A stretch of DNA of 64,000 nucleotides, from the NCBI GenBank assembly GCA_000442125.1, contig KE546985.1, positions 614,377 to 678,376 on the forward strand, read 5' to 3'. The notes beneath the pieces were generated by a model, which saw only the letters and a program-made list of their open reading frames with translations, did not search any database and was not told the DNA's origin. The DNA comes from Opeltia flavorubescens (Eukaryota; Ascomycota; Lecanoromycetes; Teloschistales; Teloschistaceae). The position numbers and the translations under genes are program-made. Positions within the stretch are counted from its first letter, which is position 1. Each line of letters starts with the position of its first letter. Below, in pieces: positions 1 to 11,462 of the stretch.

Positions 1-329
1 TCATCGTAGTAAAGGTCGCAGTTGTAGTATAATAGAACTAGAGGAGCCTCGTCTTCTGTGCCGGGAATTTGAACGTAGTATTTCGTATTGACGATAGCCT
101 TCAACTCCGGATGGTTTTCTGGCCTATCGTCTTCGCAAATGACAATCTTCCAAGGACTCCGGCCGAAGATAAAGTGATATAATACGTCTTGCTTATTAAA
201 GTTTAATTACGGGTCGACCTGGCAATATTTCAAGTGAATGGGTCTTACCCCTAATACCTCTGTCTATATCTAGTCGCGCAGCTCCGGTGTGAGACGTAGG
301 AGAGGAGATTTCAAAGCATTCTGGTCCAT
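1..329 (-). pseudogene. 2EXR/F-box-like protein, 5' part, RIP-damaged, runs off window
   Basis: A single minus-strand frame runs from an ATG at 329 to the left edge. It begins MDQNALKSPLL and continues RLTPELRDQI, which resembles the LPPELR.QIY/W motif opening fungal 2EXR or F-box-like proteins, then a well-composed stretch with the segments HFIFGRSPWKIVICEDD and KYYVQIPGTEDEAPL. Three in-frame stops interrupt it: TAG at 272-270, TAG at 266-264 and TAA at 209-207. Each fits a Gln codon (CAG or CAA) changed C to T at CpA, as RIP would do. The 3' part lies outside the window, so length and full domain content are unknown. The coding nature is clear from composition over 70 codons; the family name is inferred from one short motif. 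An intron hiding one stop cannot be excluded. Confidence 0.6.
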
Positions 330-1849
330 GCTGGATACAGGCGGACTATCAGCAGATTGGAGTTTTGGGCAGAGATTGAAACAGGAGTGGGAGCGGGAGC
401 AATATAGCCTTCGTAGATGCACTCCTCGCCCCCTCTGGCTTTTCTGGACTCTTACGCTTGATCATGCTATTGGTCGTGCCCACAAGATGGCTGTTGAAAG
501 ATCCCAAATATCGAATTAATTTTAGAATCGAGCACGCGACCCTGGACGTGTTGAGTGGAGGCACGTTGACTTTCTCGGATTTGAGATCTTACATCCGTAA
601 AAGTTTTCCTTAGTACTCTTTATACTTGTCTATCACTTTTCCTGTTGCGTATACCATGTCGCATCGACAAAAAATAGGCCAGGCGATATACTGGGTGGAA
701 ATTTCATGGACCAAAATCAACTGGCACGTACATTTAGTTCCTGCTTTCGCATCATGAGTGTCTATCAACCATCAGACCAGTCTAATTTCCGTTCGAGTCC
801 ATATCATCTGCAGAGTCCATTTTTGGTGCAAGGCTGATTACAATCCAGGTTTCCAGCGACGCGGGGCTTATTAGGCGACAGGGTATGGGAAGGCTGATCT
901 CGCCAGCGGACACGTGGCGGTAGCATTACTATACACTATGTAGGTCTGCCAGTCTACTGATAAAAGTTTCAGCCTGATCCCCGTTGATCCCCGTTGAAGT
1001 GCGCGACTTTTAGAGTCTCAGCTGAAGATTCAGCTGCATGGTCTGCAGTATAACAGTCCATTCGGTTTCCAAGGCTACATTCCATGGAGTGTCTAAGTAG
1101 TGCTCCCTCAAACGTACATCTTTATGCGAGAAGCCAACTAGCCCGATCAGTCGAGATGGAATGGCTGGATAGACGATTGGGTCCATCGTAAAGTCCTGAT
1201 GGTGTGATCGACGCCCGGCATTCGCAGATCCTGCACGTCACATGCCGGGTTACCTTTCCCCTTGGGATTGTGTGCAGGCGTTCCATCCAATCGGATCCCT
1301 ACTGCTACACCCTGAGGGTGGTAAGCTTGATACCGGGGATTAATTGAAGCCATGCGAGGCTAGCCAATTAAAGATTCAATCAGAGACGGTATGATTACCT
1401 GGTAGATATCTGGCGTTCCATTTACTACCCTATACATGAACCTCGCTGCCAATGGGCCCCACATCACCGATATCGCTGGACGGAGGAGTCAGAGCGATAT
1501 AGAGGCCAAATCAGTTCTAAATAATGGGGAAACCTAAGCGCGGAGACTTTTCGGCAAATGCCACCAGGCTCGATTTTAGTATAGAATGTTACGGAAGGTC
1601 AAACTTACCTTCGTTCATTCCCTCAGTCTTTCTTCTTCTGATTCTTGTCTCGCTCTCTGCAAATCCGCCGCAGGATCCTCTATTTTATTTGTTATTTCAA
1701 TCGTCCCGGGTTGCAATTGAATGTTTTCTAAGCGAGGTGGCATTCTTCTATAATAATACAATTCTAATCACTTCAGACTCTATAACACAATCAGATTTTA
1801 CAGCCACGTAGTTCAGTTGACTCGACGTTTATTATAAACAAAGCAAGTC
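330..1849. other. Intergenic region, no supported gene
   Basis: About 1.5 kb of near-normal composition. Short ORFs occur on both strands (for example 1,147-1,353, minus) but none has a recognisable domain or convincing composition. A perfect 10-bp direct duplication, GATCCCCGTT twice, lies at 976-995. I see no RNA gene or clear regulatory site. Confidence 0.5.
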
Positions 1850-2981
1850 ATGTTACGAGATATCGTCCGCCTTTGCAATTCCAGGGGTATCTGTACCCTC
1901 CCTCTCCCCTCCTTCCCGGCCTCGGCGACCACGGACGATCTGGCTGCACCATCTACGCATAGTTCTGTGATCGAAACACCAACTGTTACGCAGCCCCCAG
2001 CGGCCTCTGAGACGGCTATAGCAAGCCTCGCCTTGACGACATTATTCAACACTCCCATCGAGTGCGCCAATTCCTTGACACTTCTCGAAGCTAGGAACAA
2101 TGAGACATGGTGGAACGAGCTATTGCCAGTCCCTGAATCTCCACGCTTCGATTGCTACGCTTCGGAGTTTTTATAAGCTATACAATGGTCTTTATTACCG
2201 ATACACTTCCACTATCCAGTCCTCTGGTTTGCCAAGCCAACTACAGGACGGTCTTTTCTACTCCCGTGGATACAGATGTATATATCGTGCGCCGTCCTAG
2301 GTAAGGATAGATCAGTCGTAAGTTCGTACAAGGTACTAATATAGATAGTGGATCTATACTGTTTCCTCCGAGTATCATAACCGCTGCAAGACTTGCTCAC
2401 GGGGGCAAATGCTATAGCGATATCTCGACGACAGTGGTGAAGTGTTACGATACGGAATCCTATATAACTACTAAGACCGTGAGTGACACAGGAGGAGGGC
2501 TCCGGGCATTCGCTCCTCTGATGGAGGGTTGGCTATGGTCGGAGTAGCAAGGGCAGCCCATAGCGCAGGAGCAAGTCCAATAACAACTTCGGGCAACGAG
2601 GGATTGGGATCTCTCAAGAATTCGACCAACCCCGCGAAAAATACCAGTTCAGTACAGGTCAGGTCCTAGGAATCCCTGCTTTCGGAACCTGATGGTTGAC
2701 TCGTCGCGTTATAGTCTGGCGGCTTATCCCCCTCGACGGTATAACGAATCGAAATTGCAGTACCGGTTGGGGTTGGGTCGATCCTTGTTATCTTTGCTAT
2801 TCTCGCGGTGTGGAGGTTATGGAAACCCAAGAAGTCTCGTATCAGTGGGCCTAGAGGAAACTACCTCGACTATAATGACTCGCACCAAGCAGCGTATCTG
2901 CAACTGGATACTACAGCCGACACGGTCAAACACCATCGATACGCAAGAAGTAAACAACGAAGGTCATTACAACTAAGATAG
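1850..2981 (+). pseudogene. Relic of a Ser/Thr-rich type I membrane protein
   Basis: Three consecutive coding-like segments lie on the plus strand. First, an ORF at 1,850-2,176 has a Thr/Ser/Pro-rich centre. Second, a segment from about 2,185 contains a candidate 48-bp intron (2,301-2,348), and joining across it keeps the frame through a Cys-containing stretch to about 2,548. Third, a frame from about 2,490 to the stop at 2,979-2,981 encodes a Ser/Thr/Pro-rich stalk, one hydrophobic segment (about 2,763-2,810: VPVGVGSILVIFAILAV), then WRLWKPKKSR and a hydrophilic tail of about 50 residues. Stalk, one membrane span, basic stop-transfer and tail is the layout of many fungal cell-surface proteins. 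Stops within the third segment (for example at 2,749-2,751) fit CAR-to-TAR change. A frame change near 2,490-2,550 is unexplained. The membrane part is clear; that the 1,850-2,176 part belongs to the same gene is less certain. Confidence 0.5.
2301..2348 (+). other. Candidate 48-bp intron in the membrane-protein relic
   Basis: The donor is GTAAGG at 2,301, the branch-like TACTAAT is at 2,335-2,341, and the acceptor AG ends at 2,348 (a nearer AG ends at 2,344). Removing 2,301-2,348 keeps the flanking frames joined and removes the in-frame TAA at the donor. Length and signals are typical of ascomycete introns. Confidence 0.5.
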
Positions 2982-3392
2982 CGAAGGCTTAATATCATTT
3001 ACAGCTCCACCGCGATTCCCTATCCTTCCATTTTCGGTACAACTCTTCCAAGTGCCTCTTGAACGTTTGCCTCGTGCTTTCCAGCTCTTCAACAGCTTTG
3101 TATAGCGGATAATATGTATGGTGCGGGCGGTATATACCAACCTTATTAATGAAATTCCTTTGTTTTTTTGTATTTTATCCGGCAGCGGCATTTTACCTAA
3201 TAATTGAACCTTATTAGGAGATAAGCTCGATCGTCGGAAAGATAAGCCAAAGGTTGGGCCCTTATAGCCCCGTGGTCTCTCTAAGTTGTAGAACTTCTCG
3301 AGATGCAGTATATATAGTACTGCAAAGATATCGGCTTTGCAGAGAGAATTTTTCTTTATATCCTTCTCCGCCGTTATCTGGGGAAGGCGCAA
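2973..3392 (-). pseudogene. Unidentified coding-like stretch
   Basis: An open frame of 139 codons on the minus strand overlaps the 3' end of the preceding relic by a few bases. It has patches of plausible protein, such as KADIFAVLYILHLEKFYNLE, but no motif I can assign. In a second minus-strand frame the last third reads as a well-composed hydrophilic segment containing NVQEALGRVVPKMEG with TAG/TAA stops, so the true frame may change within the region. It may be a remnant of another gene or of a kinase-like neighbour. I cannot name it. Confidence 0.25.
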
Positions 3393-3563
3393 CTATATAC
3401 GATAGGCACGTGAAAGAGCTATTCGGTTGTCGTGGGATTGTTTCGTAAAGTCGAAAATTGTGGTTTTGGTCAAATCTGGACTTGGGTAGTATAAAGTAGC
3501 TCTACTAGAGCGTTACTTGGTACTTATATAGATAGAAACAGCCAACGTCCCGGTGAGATAGCG

Positions 3564-5711
3564 CTACGGCAAGCGGTTTTCTCTTGAATGATTCTTATGC
3601 TCGCGGCACGAAGAAGCTTCCTCCCGGACGAGAAGCGCCGCTAAAAGATCTACGTTCGTGGAAATATTCTCGGCTGCTGCTAGGATATGGATAGGAGTAT
3701 TGCCTTGTCTATATTGAGTTATTACCTGCGCTTCATAATCTAGAAGTACCTTGACGGCGGCTTCATGACCTTGTTCCACTGCTAGAAATAAAGCTGTTTT
3801 TCCACTCGGGGACCGGTCCTTAATATTAGATATATAAGGGTTCACTTCTTGGGAGGAGATGTTGTCATGAAGATAGTGCTTGAAGATTGTTTCGATTTTG
3901 TTTGTACGACCTTCGCAAGCAGCTATCTGTAAAGGTGTCAAGTCTGTCCTAGTATTTCTCCGCCGCAGCTGATACTTTTTAGAGTACGCCTTATAGGGTA
4001 TATGATAGCTTTTATCTATCTTATCAGTATTTTTTTCAATTAAGTCTGTCGGGGTGAGCCTATTTGAATTTTGCACAAAGAGCGGCCAGTTGTGCTCTAG
4101 TAAATCCTTAACTCTATTAGAGTCCTTCCGCTGCGCCGCTCTGTGTAAAGGAGTTGAGACGCTATTGGGAATTCGACGAGGAGGTCGCTGAATGTAAAGT
4201 GAGCGATCCCCAAGTTTTTGCCTCCGGTCAGCATACATATTCGAAATGGGATAAAGGTCCAGCTCCGCCTCCCAGGTATAGAGACGGCTTCCTGGATCTG
4301 CGGCCATGAGTCCTTCGGCAGCGGCGAGTAGGTTACTCATTCGACTACTATGACCTCCACTATCGTGCTTCAGCTCTTCGATCATCTTGTTCACGATAAT
4401 TGGGTTATTGTGGAAAGAGTCGTCGCCGTCTGCTCATTCTCGGTGAATTGGCCTTTGTTTGTGAGGATTGTCACGTCTTGCTTTCCTGAAGTCTCTAATC
4501 TTCTGCGATTTCCATCCGTAGACGATAATGATAGCTAATTCAATCATAACACATCCGATAGCCCAGCAATCGAATGCACGACCATGTGGCTTGTCCGACT
4601 TTTTACCTTGTTCATCTCTGTACTCCGGAGGCTCATATTCGTAGGTGCCGAGTGGGTCCCTTCCTGTAGCTGAGCCTAGGGCAGCAGGCCGTAAACGTGC
4701 ATGCCCAAAATCAGCAAGCTTGAAAAATGATCCAAAAACCAGAATGTTGCTGGGCTTGATATCGTGATAAGACCCGATCTTACCATCTTTTTCTTTGTAT
4801 AGGTGTGATAGAGCAGAGACAAGGGTATATATCTGAAGGTAAATATTCTCTTTGGTGTCGTCCTTCAAATCCACATCGGGATTGGGTTGTCTTTCAAGCC
4901 AAGTCTTCAGGTCCATATCAGCCCATGGAAATATAAGATGCAGGGTCATAATTTGGGTTGTGGATGCCTGATCCCGCCGGAAGTAAGATGCCAGAAGTGG
5001 GACAACATGAGGATGCCGTCGTTTCTCAAGAGTAACAATCTCGTTGCGAAAGCGATTCCACTCCTCAGCAGTACCGATATCATTGTCGAAGGAACGAATC
5101 AATTTCTCCGTATAATCTGGTATCTGTATTACGTTAGTAGGAGAAGAATCATAGTAGTAACTATCAGCTTACCTTACTAGTACTCTTCAAGTGACCTTGA
5201 AGGGCGTAACTTTATATACCGTGCCGTAAGACCCGTGATCTTTCTTAGCTCTTCTTATCCAAGGCAAAAATATATCCTTCGATAGCCTTAGCAATTTTGC
5301 TGGATATAATACAGCTCCAACTCGATTACGATACTGGCGAAAAAAGCTTCTTTGGCTATCCGATGAGCTGGAAAATTGGTAAGCTTCCATAAAGGAAGCC
5401 TCGTCAAGTAGTATATAGTCTCTGGTGTCATTCTTGACGAATTCTCCATAATGAAATTCCAAATCAGCGATTAACAGCACTGCAAAAAGTATACGTGCTT
5501 TTTCAATAGTCGTGTAGTCCAGATTAACTCCTCGATCTCGAATGAAACTCGAAATCATCTGAGCAGTTATACATTCTTCGAGCGCTTTAATAGGTGTGAA
5601 TTCTTTATTATCGTAACCCTTTTAAAAGATCGCAGGATCTAGGAGCTTATCTCGAATACTCTGTGTAGTCGTAGTCCGCTCTCGGCGGGTAAGGAGAAAT
5701 AGTTTTGCCAT
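3564..5711 (-). pseudogene. Protein kinase with C-terminal ankyrin repeats, broken by three lesions
   Basis: The gene starts at the ATG at 5,711 (context accATGg; N-terminus MAKLFLLTRRE). It continues through an N-terminal extension to the glycine-loop end GSYGTVYKV (about 5,210), then past a 49-bp intron (5,124-5,172). The kinase core has YHDIKPSNIL (catalytic HxDxKxxN), LADFGHA (DFG), GTYEYEPPEY and DCWAIGC. The ankyrin part (4,394-3,564) shows at least four repeats, including STPLHRAA, LTPLQIAACEG, KTALFLAVEQGHEAAVKVLL and NTPIHILA. Fungal kinases with HDIKP in place of HRDLKP are common, so the core looks catalytically competent. Three lesions break it: an in-frame TAA at 5,622-5,624 (fits CAA), a one-base frame change near 5,195-5,210 just before the intron (at a CCC run), and an in-frame TGA at 4,434-4,436 between kinase and ankyrin parts. 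The homopolymer indel could be a sequencing error; the stops argue for a pseudogene. A TAG at the 3' end may be the true stop. Confidence 0.8.
5124..5172 (-). other. 49-bp spliceosomal intron of the kinase-ankyrin gene
   Basis: Read on the minus strand it begins GTAAGC, contains a perfect TACTAAC branch site, and ends ACAG. Splicing joins HLKSTSK to IPDYTEKLIRSFDND in one frame. The intact signals suggest the gene was functional until recently. Confidence 0.75.
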
Positions 5712-5881
5712 GGTAGAAAGGAGTAAGACGAGAATTATGTGTAAGACCTGAGTTTACTGGGTTGATAATTGATATTTGGAGTTCACAGTTGAATAGTAGT
5801 AAAATAATTTGAGAAGTCCTAAGCAAAGATAGCTTGCTCTATCAGTCCAAGAGTCTCAAAACCGTCCAGTCTATAGGCAAT

Positions 5882-6060
5882 CTCAAAGGGCCACTTTGGC
5901 GATGTTCTCCACCTCTATATGATATGTCTGTTCCTTGTCCGTGTCATCTTCAATCTGGAACGGTCAGATATCCACGTCAATTATTGCGGTATGATTGGTT
6001 TACAGCATATTTGGTGTTGCTGCTTCTAAATTCAAGGACTTTACCCTTGCGCCATTTTTC
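5882..6060 (-). pseudogene. Small unidentified coding relic
   Basis: One minus-strand frame contains KNGARVKSLNLEAATPNML and, after a TAA, IIDVDI, then a TGA, PFQIEDDTDKEQTYHIEVEN and IAKVAL. The composition is protein-like and acidic. The TAA fits a CAA. The TGA does not fit a CAR change as simply, so the frame is only moderately supported. No family is recognised. Confidence 0.3.
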
Positions 6061-6764
6061 TATCAGATCAGCTAGAGCCTACCAAGCAGAGAGTGTGGGG
6101 ATCCCTACTGTTGCGAAAGTACCACACGTTGTCGTTGGGTTCGTACTTCGTTTCGAACGTTGAGCCTTGGGGTGGAGGGGGAGGCATTATATCACCTACA
6201 GGCTAAAAAGGCAGTACAATTTGTTAAGTACTTTCCTGTAGACGTGGGAGCCCACTTTGGGGAAATGAGCTGCCTTTTAGGCTGCAACCAAGTAACAAGG
6301 CTGCGTTCGATGAGCCTTATAAGAAGAGGGTGCCGATCGGGCGGATTTGGTGAGTTTAACCATTGAATATGGAATAACCACTACTACTAAATACCATTTC
6401 CGTTATGCATTCTTTCCTCTCTCTCTTGTCGTATCGTTGGTTTGGTCAATCTGCAGGGTTCTGTATAGATGCGTGGGTGGAATGGTTCGGCTCAACGTGA
6501 TTTGGATAGACCAGTTGCCAACCCCTGTCGACTACCTGTGAACAAGTATACTAGTGCTGATGAAGCCTGATCGGCTAAAAGGCTAGACAAACGTAATCAT
6601 TGTACTTGGTACTTTGCCGACCGTTCTTTAGGGACGCAGTACGGAGCATTGTATGGATCGCTGACTGATTTATAGCCACTCTTGAGACACTGCCTGCGTG
6701 GAGTGCTTTAAGATGGTAGAGTTAAGAATACGCGAGGTTTTACAGTCTACGAGGAGCATTAACT

Positions 6765-7022
6765 TCAGCTCAAAGAATCGAGCAAACTGAGTGTAGAGCG
6801 CGAGAATACCCTTGCAACTACGTCCTTCAATGTAGCATCTAGATAGAATGCGGAGAGGTTTTTGGTCGTGCTCGGTAAAGAATATCCGCCTCTAATTGCG
6901 ATACAGAATCGAAAAGAACCGGAGACCATGGTACAGTCACCCAATCGTTCAGATTGATAGAGTGCTGAAATGGCAAATTGTTGTAGCTTGTTCGATGATT
7001 CTACTTGTTCTGCAATGCTCAT
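6765..7022 (-). CDS. Hypothetical 85-residue ORF
   Basis: An uninterrupted frame from ATG (7,022) to TGA, starting MSIAEQVESSNKLQQFAISA. Composition is balanced rather than shadow-like, but there is no domain, signal peptide or neighbour that supports function. It could be a fragment of a decayed gene or chance. Confidence 0.2.
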   Translation of the reverse strand: MSIAEQVESSNKLQQFAISALYQSERLGDCTMVSGSFRFCIAIRGGYSLPSTTKNLSAFYLDATLKDVVARVFSRSTLSLLDSLS

Positions 7023-8927
7023 GCACGACAGGATAGCATGATATTAACCTTTCTCGCTGGTCGTATGGTTGATAACATGTCGTACATTAGATTAATCGTG
7101 AGAGTCAGATATAATAGACTTCAAATCTTACCTTAGATTTATTTGATATTATACTGCCTTGCGCCCAGCTGAATCTGGTCCCAATCCTTCCCTTTTAGAG
7201 GTTACGAGACGCTACAGCTAGTGAAGTGCCTTGTCCAGCACTTGAAGCAACACATCATGGACTAGCGCCGTACGCAACGAAAGTTCTTCTCTACGTGTGA
7301 AGCACTCCATTCACTAGGACAGCGATCTCACACGTGTCGATAAAGAACCCTTTCTCAAATCGATTTTCAAGTTATTGACCAATAGCTTTTTAAATCATGC
7401 ACAATGACTTGTAATACCAGGGCCGATATATCCAATTTCTCCGCCGAGAAACGCTGATTGTCCATTCATACTCTATCTAGTGTACGAAACATTCTCTTCT
7501 TCGGCGAAGCATTTTAAAAGATACTGCAGTTATAGTCGATACCTCCCTTGAAACTCCGCTGAAAGCGTCAAGAATAGGCGAATGTTACTTTGACTAGTTT
7601 ACCACTTCGGTTATCCCAGCTCTTATCTTTGTATTGGCTCGTATAGGCCTATCTGTAGCTTCTCTGTATTTAAATATCTTTTTAAGATATTATAGTCTAG
7701 TGGAGTGCAGTGGACTATAGTAGCTTAGGATGCAATGTTTATGCGGGATAATCCCTTCTTCTCTTTAGGAAGAGTGTAGTTGATGATTCAGTACTATCCG
7801 CAGAGATTGATGCTGACGACTGCTAAAATCGCAATTTAATTATCTTTAACTAGTACCGGAGATACGGCGAGGGATGCAAAGAGGATCTACTAAGAGATTC
7901 CCTGTTCGGATCTGACTAGAGAGGAATCCTGAGCAAACCATCTCCAAAAATCGAGCCAGAGAATCGAGAATTCAACAGGTCGATCTTAATGAGTAGCCTT
8001 TCAATTAGAACTAGACGGGTTTGTAAGTGTATTTTGAAAGCGGTAAATATACAGTATACTTCGAAGTTGATAGACGCAGGAATACTATTCCCATTCCCAT
8101 TTCGGAGGTCCATCCAATAAAGAAAACGGGTATGCGAAAAATTGCACAAGGTGATGTATTGGATTCGCTTTTTGTATTTATCTTTTTGAAGCGTGTGTCC
8201 GTGAGGAAATGTAGTAATACGACGATACGAGAAAAGCAAGGAGTGGAAGGAAACAAAATACGTAAGATTACAAGCCGCCCACGGCGTAAAGCGAATCAGG
8301 TTAATATATGTAACAAGAGGAAAGGCATGAGTGGTGGAGGATGAATAAATATTTAGGGGTTTAGGTTACGAAATCTGAAATAGGAAAAAAGGACTCGACG
8401 AGGTAAGATACTGGTAGCAAGCTCTACAAAACAGTCGCATATATACTATACTTATGGTTGACTAGAAGTTGCAGTCTTCCTGCTGTTCTCTATATGATCT
8501 GGAGAAGATTTGGTGCTAGACGTATAACCGATGCATGCATCACTTTATACCTCATGCCTATGAGGCGAGCGTATGGCGATGTTTTTACCAAGTCATCCAT
8601 GGATCAATCCCCATGTTCCCATGCAATATCCCCAGGCTTCTTCTTCTCGCAGCAATTATGGTTCAAGCAATGGATCGGCTTGGTTCTCGGGGGATGGTCG
8701 AAATACTATTAACGGGTGCCAATGCAATTAGCTGGAAGCTGATGTGGTGACCTAGGATTAGTATCGATATATACGCGATCGATGAATCTAGCTCCTTGAA
8801 AGCGTGAAGTTCGGGGTATACAGACTCGGATGGACTGGGCAATTATGCACCGGGTTGTCTGTAACCCAGCTTATTGTTCGCTGTTATCCTCGTGTTTTAT
8901 ACAATGGTATCGGACAGAATACTGCGT
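7023..8927. other. Long intergenic stretch, no supported gene
   Basis: About 1.9 kb with only short ORFs. The longest (8,027-8,344, plus, and 7,916-8,239, minus) overlap each other in antisense and have poor composition. The stretch around 7,600-7,700 is rich in TATA-like sequence. I see no RNA gene and no transposon terminus. Confidence 0.4.
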
Positions 8928-9747
8928 TTAGGTCCATAGAGATGGTTTGTGTGCCTTGGGGCTCTTACTGCATTCCTATGAACCGTGGAATGCGTAGGAG
9001 AGCAGGGGCGAAACCGGCACATTCACCGTCGCGAACAGAGAAGATCCTTCCGCTTCGATGTAGTGGACGGCAGAGCAAGCATCGTTGCAGTCGAAGGCGT
9101 TGATAAAGTGACTGTTGCTTTCGTTGCTGAAGCCCTATACGCCGAAATCCTTGCATGGGAAAGAGCGACCATGGGTTGCTGCTAAGTAAGAGGTACCCAT
9201 AGAGAATCTGCTGTGAAGGTCAGCCATCAACTCAACTGTAACGTTTGCTAGTTTCTCGGTCTGCTTCTTTTGCCGTCACACCAGGCCATACATCATCCCG
9301 TCACCACCTTCCCTTCCTTTATCCGTCACCGCTACAATGGCATACACTCGTGCCTTGATATCCTAAATAGCGCCCTCTCAGCCCAGCTTCAAGATCAACG
9401 GATTCGTGCCCCCACTCCTTGAGATGCGCCGAAGAACAGCTGATGTCCACGCCATCGGCTATCTTGATAGGGTCAACTCCACTCAGTAACTTCGGATCCA
9501 GAATCTAGAGCGCGGATGGTCTCGACTGATATCCGAGAATCTTAACCTGCGAGGTCGGAAAATAGAGCTACAATGCTGGTTCAACAACGATACCGGAGCA
9601 GATATCATCAGTACCGTGAAGGAAATTTCGAAGACGAATATACCGCTCAGGGGGAAAAGGGACCGCACGGGATAGACATGTTTCGCCGGCAAATGCGCTC
9701 AAGGCATCGAGATCTCTTATACATTTTCCTGAAGCCCGGTCAATCAT
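8928..9747 (-). pseudogene. Unidentified gene relic with RIP-type stops
   Basis: The frame from the ATG at 9,747 reads through IDRASGKCIRDLDALSAFAG, FPPERYIRLRNFLHGTDD, ILDPKLLSGVDPIKIADGVD and HLKEWGHESVDLEAGLRGRY to about 9,310. It is broken only by two TAGs that fit CAG. After a poorly readable stretch, a second convincing segment (about 9,165-8,930) contains GFSNESNSHFINAFDCND, VHYIEAEGSSLFATVNVPVS and LLSYAFHGS, again with TAG stops. The two segments are probably one gene with an intron or indel between them. It is clearly former coding sequence; I do not recognise the family. The C-terminal half is Cys- and Ser-rich. Confidence 0.5.
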
Positions 9748-11258
9748 CAACGTACAGAAAAAAATAATTCCCGGTGTTTAAATGAGTTGGTACCCTCGCT
9801 GATTATAGCTTATAAGCGAAGCGCTAACATATTCTGAAATACCCGACAGGGGTGCCTCTGGGTAAGGATCAAGGGTCCCAGGGTTTTGTTTGTTGGAAGG
9901 GAGAAGAGAATCCATCAGTTTCGATCAGATCCGATGGCTATTGACCTTAAGAATGCCCCCAGGACCCAACCAGAAGTTCGAGGATCAATTAGGGGGCGCA
10001 GAGTGAGGCGCGCTGCTGCCGTATACGACGATGTGCTATAAATTGCGGGTGGTTTGGCCGGCAGTGGGATATACACGCTGATATGTTTTAAGATTATTGA
10101 GTTTTGAACACTTGGAGATGAACGCAGGATCCTGCGGCAACGTCCAGGATATCTCGCACCGAGTGAAAGAATTGGGAGGAGATATGAGTGCCAGCAAAGG
10201 ACCTGGACGGTAACGATATGTACAAGTTGGACGAGGGACGAGACCTGTTGCTGGAACAGCAATGATTTAGAGATAAGGTGATGCAACGGAAAGCAGCAAG
10301 CTGATTATAGTCTTGATAAAAATGCTGTCCAGTAGCTACCTATATTTCGATATGGACTACTGAATACCAATCTGTTTTCATTACAATATCTGAACTTTTC
10401 GATATCGGAGAAGCTACGTATTAAATTATCTCTCTAACACCACAAGAATTTTAGTGCGTTTCAGAAGGGTAAAGAGCGTACGTATTCGCATGCTTCGATC
10501 TCAAGAATTTGTTTTTGCACTTGAGATATGTTCCAAATTTAGTATACCTCGACGTAACCAATACCAGCAAGGATTGCTGATGCAAGGCTTGCAAGGTTTG
10601 TTGATCAGACCGAGCCAGTAAAGTTCTCTATGGGTATCTTCTGACGAGATAAGGTTTCATTGGCAGAACGAGAAGGGTAAATAGGTCAAAGATTAGGCAT
10701 TGCGCATCCTAAGTCGAAAGCATTCGATCCTGATAATAATTCAATAATTCAAGACCTCGTATAACCTTAACGCTCTCGCTGTTCGTTGGACTAAACGAAT
10801 ACAATTCAAATTGTTAGGGGCGTATTGCATATAGGAAGATTCTGCAAGCTCTCTATCCTATGCGCGAAGCAATTCTCAATATTACACTTCGGCCTCGGAT
10901 CTAAAGATATTGGCAAGACCCCAGGTTTCTGGTGTTTGGAATCTTGCTGTAATGGACTTGTAACACCTACGTATTAGAGAATACAGGAGCTTTAATATCT
11001 GTTTTGTATCGCGTTTCTCTCTATATCTCATGTGCAAGATGCGCTGGTTGACAAGAGTATCACCTGATCGCCACCGGAATGGCTCGTGATAAAATCGTTT
11101 ATGATTTGCGATTACAAAATTGGCTCAGCTATGGTAGATACCAGGTAGCGTGGGTAGTAGAGCAACCATTCAAGCGAGCACGTCAAGGGCATACTAGACA
11201 CGCGACTTTGATTAAGAGAAACCCGGTGTTGACTGCTTGACGAGTTGTCGAGAATCAA

Positions 11259-11274
11259 GTGATACATGTATCAC
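11259..11274. promoter_or_regulatory. Perfect 16-bp palindrome, copy 1
   Basis: GTGATACATGTATCAC equals its own reverse complement and is followed by TTTTAG. It lies 554 bp upstream of the 853-codon ORF. A related copy follows 188 bp later. It could be a binding site for a dimeric regulator; this is inference from symmetry and repetition only. Confidence 0.35.
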
Positions 11275-11446
11275 TTTTAGTACGCTTCCACAAGGTCACT
11301 GAAAAACAACCTTATCCTTGCTCAGTATGGTATTGAAGACGCTATTGCTCGCGTATAAGACGTATTTATTTGTACTTGATGAGGAAAGTTTTGCGATCTC
11401 GCCACCGAGTGGGCACGTTAGGCTGGCTCGATGGACCGAAGATCAA

Positions 11447-11462
11447 GCGATGCATGCATCAC
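11447..11462. promoter_or_regulatory. Near-perfect palindrome, copy 2
   Basis: GCGATGCATGCATCAC has a perfect 12-bp core (GATGCATGCATC) and matches copy 1 except for transitions. The match extends on both sides (ATCAAG before, TTTTAG after), about 25 of 29 bases overall. It lies 366 bp upstream of the kinase-like gene. Two copies differing only by transitions could be duplicated operators or a small RIP-touched repeat. Confidence 0.35.

Noticed and set aside
8027-8344. 105-codon plus-strand ORF with a basic C-terminus
   Set aside because: It has no domain, is overlapped by antisense ORFs of similar length, and its composition follows the AT/purine bias of the local DNA.
9915-10286. 123-codon minus-strand ORF starting MHHLISKSLLFQQQ
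   Set aside because: It is hydrophobic and Ser/Arg-rich with no domain, and another minus-strand frame of the same stretch looks equally protein-like. It is probably a shadow or a decayed gene that I cannot resolve.
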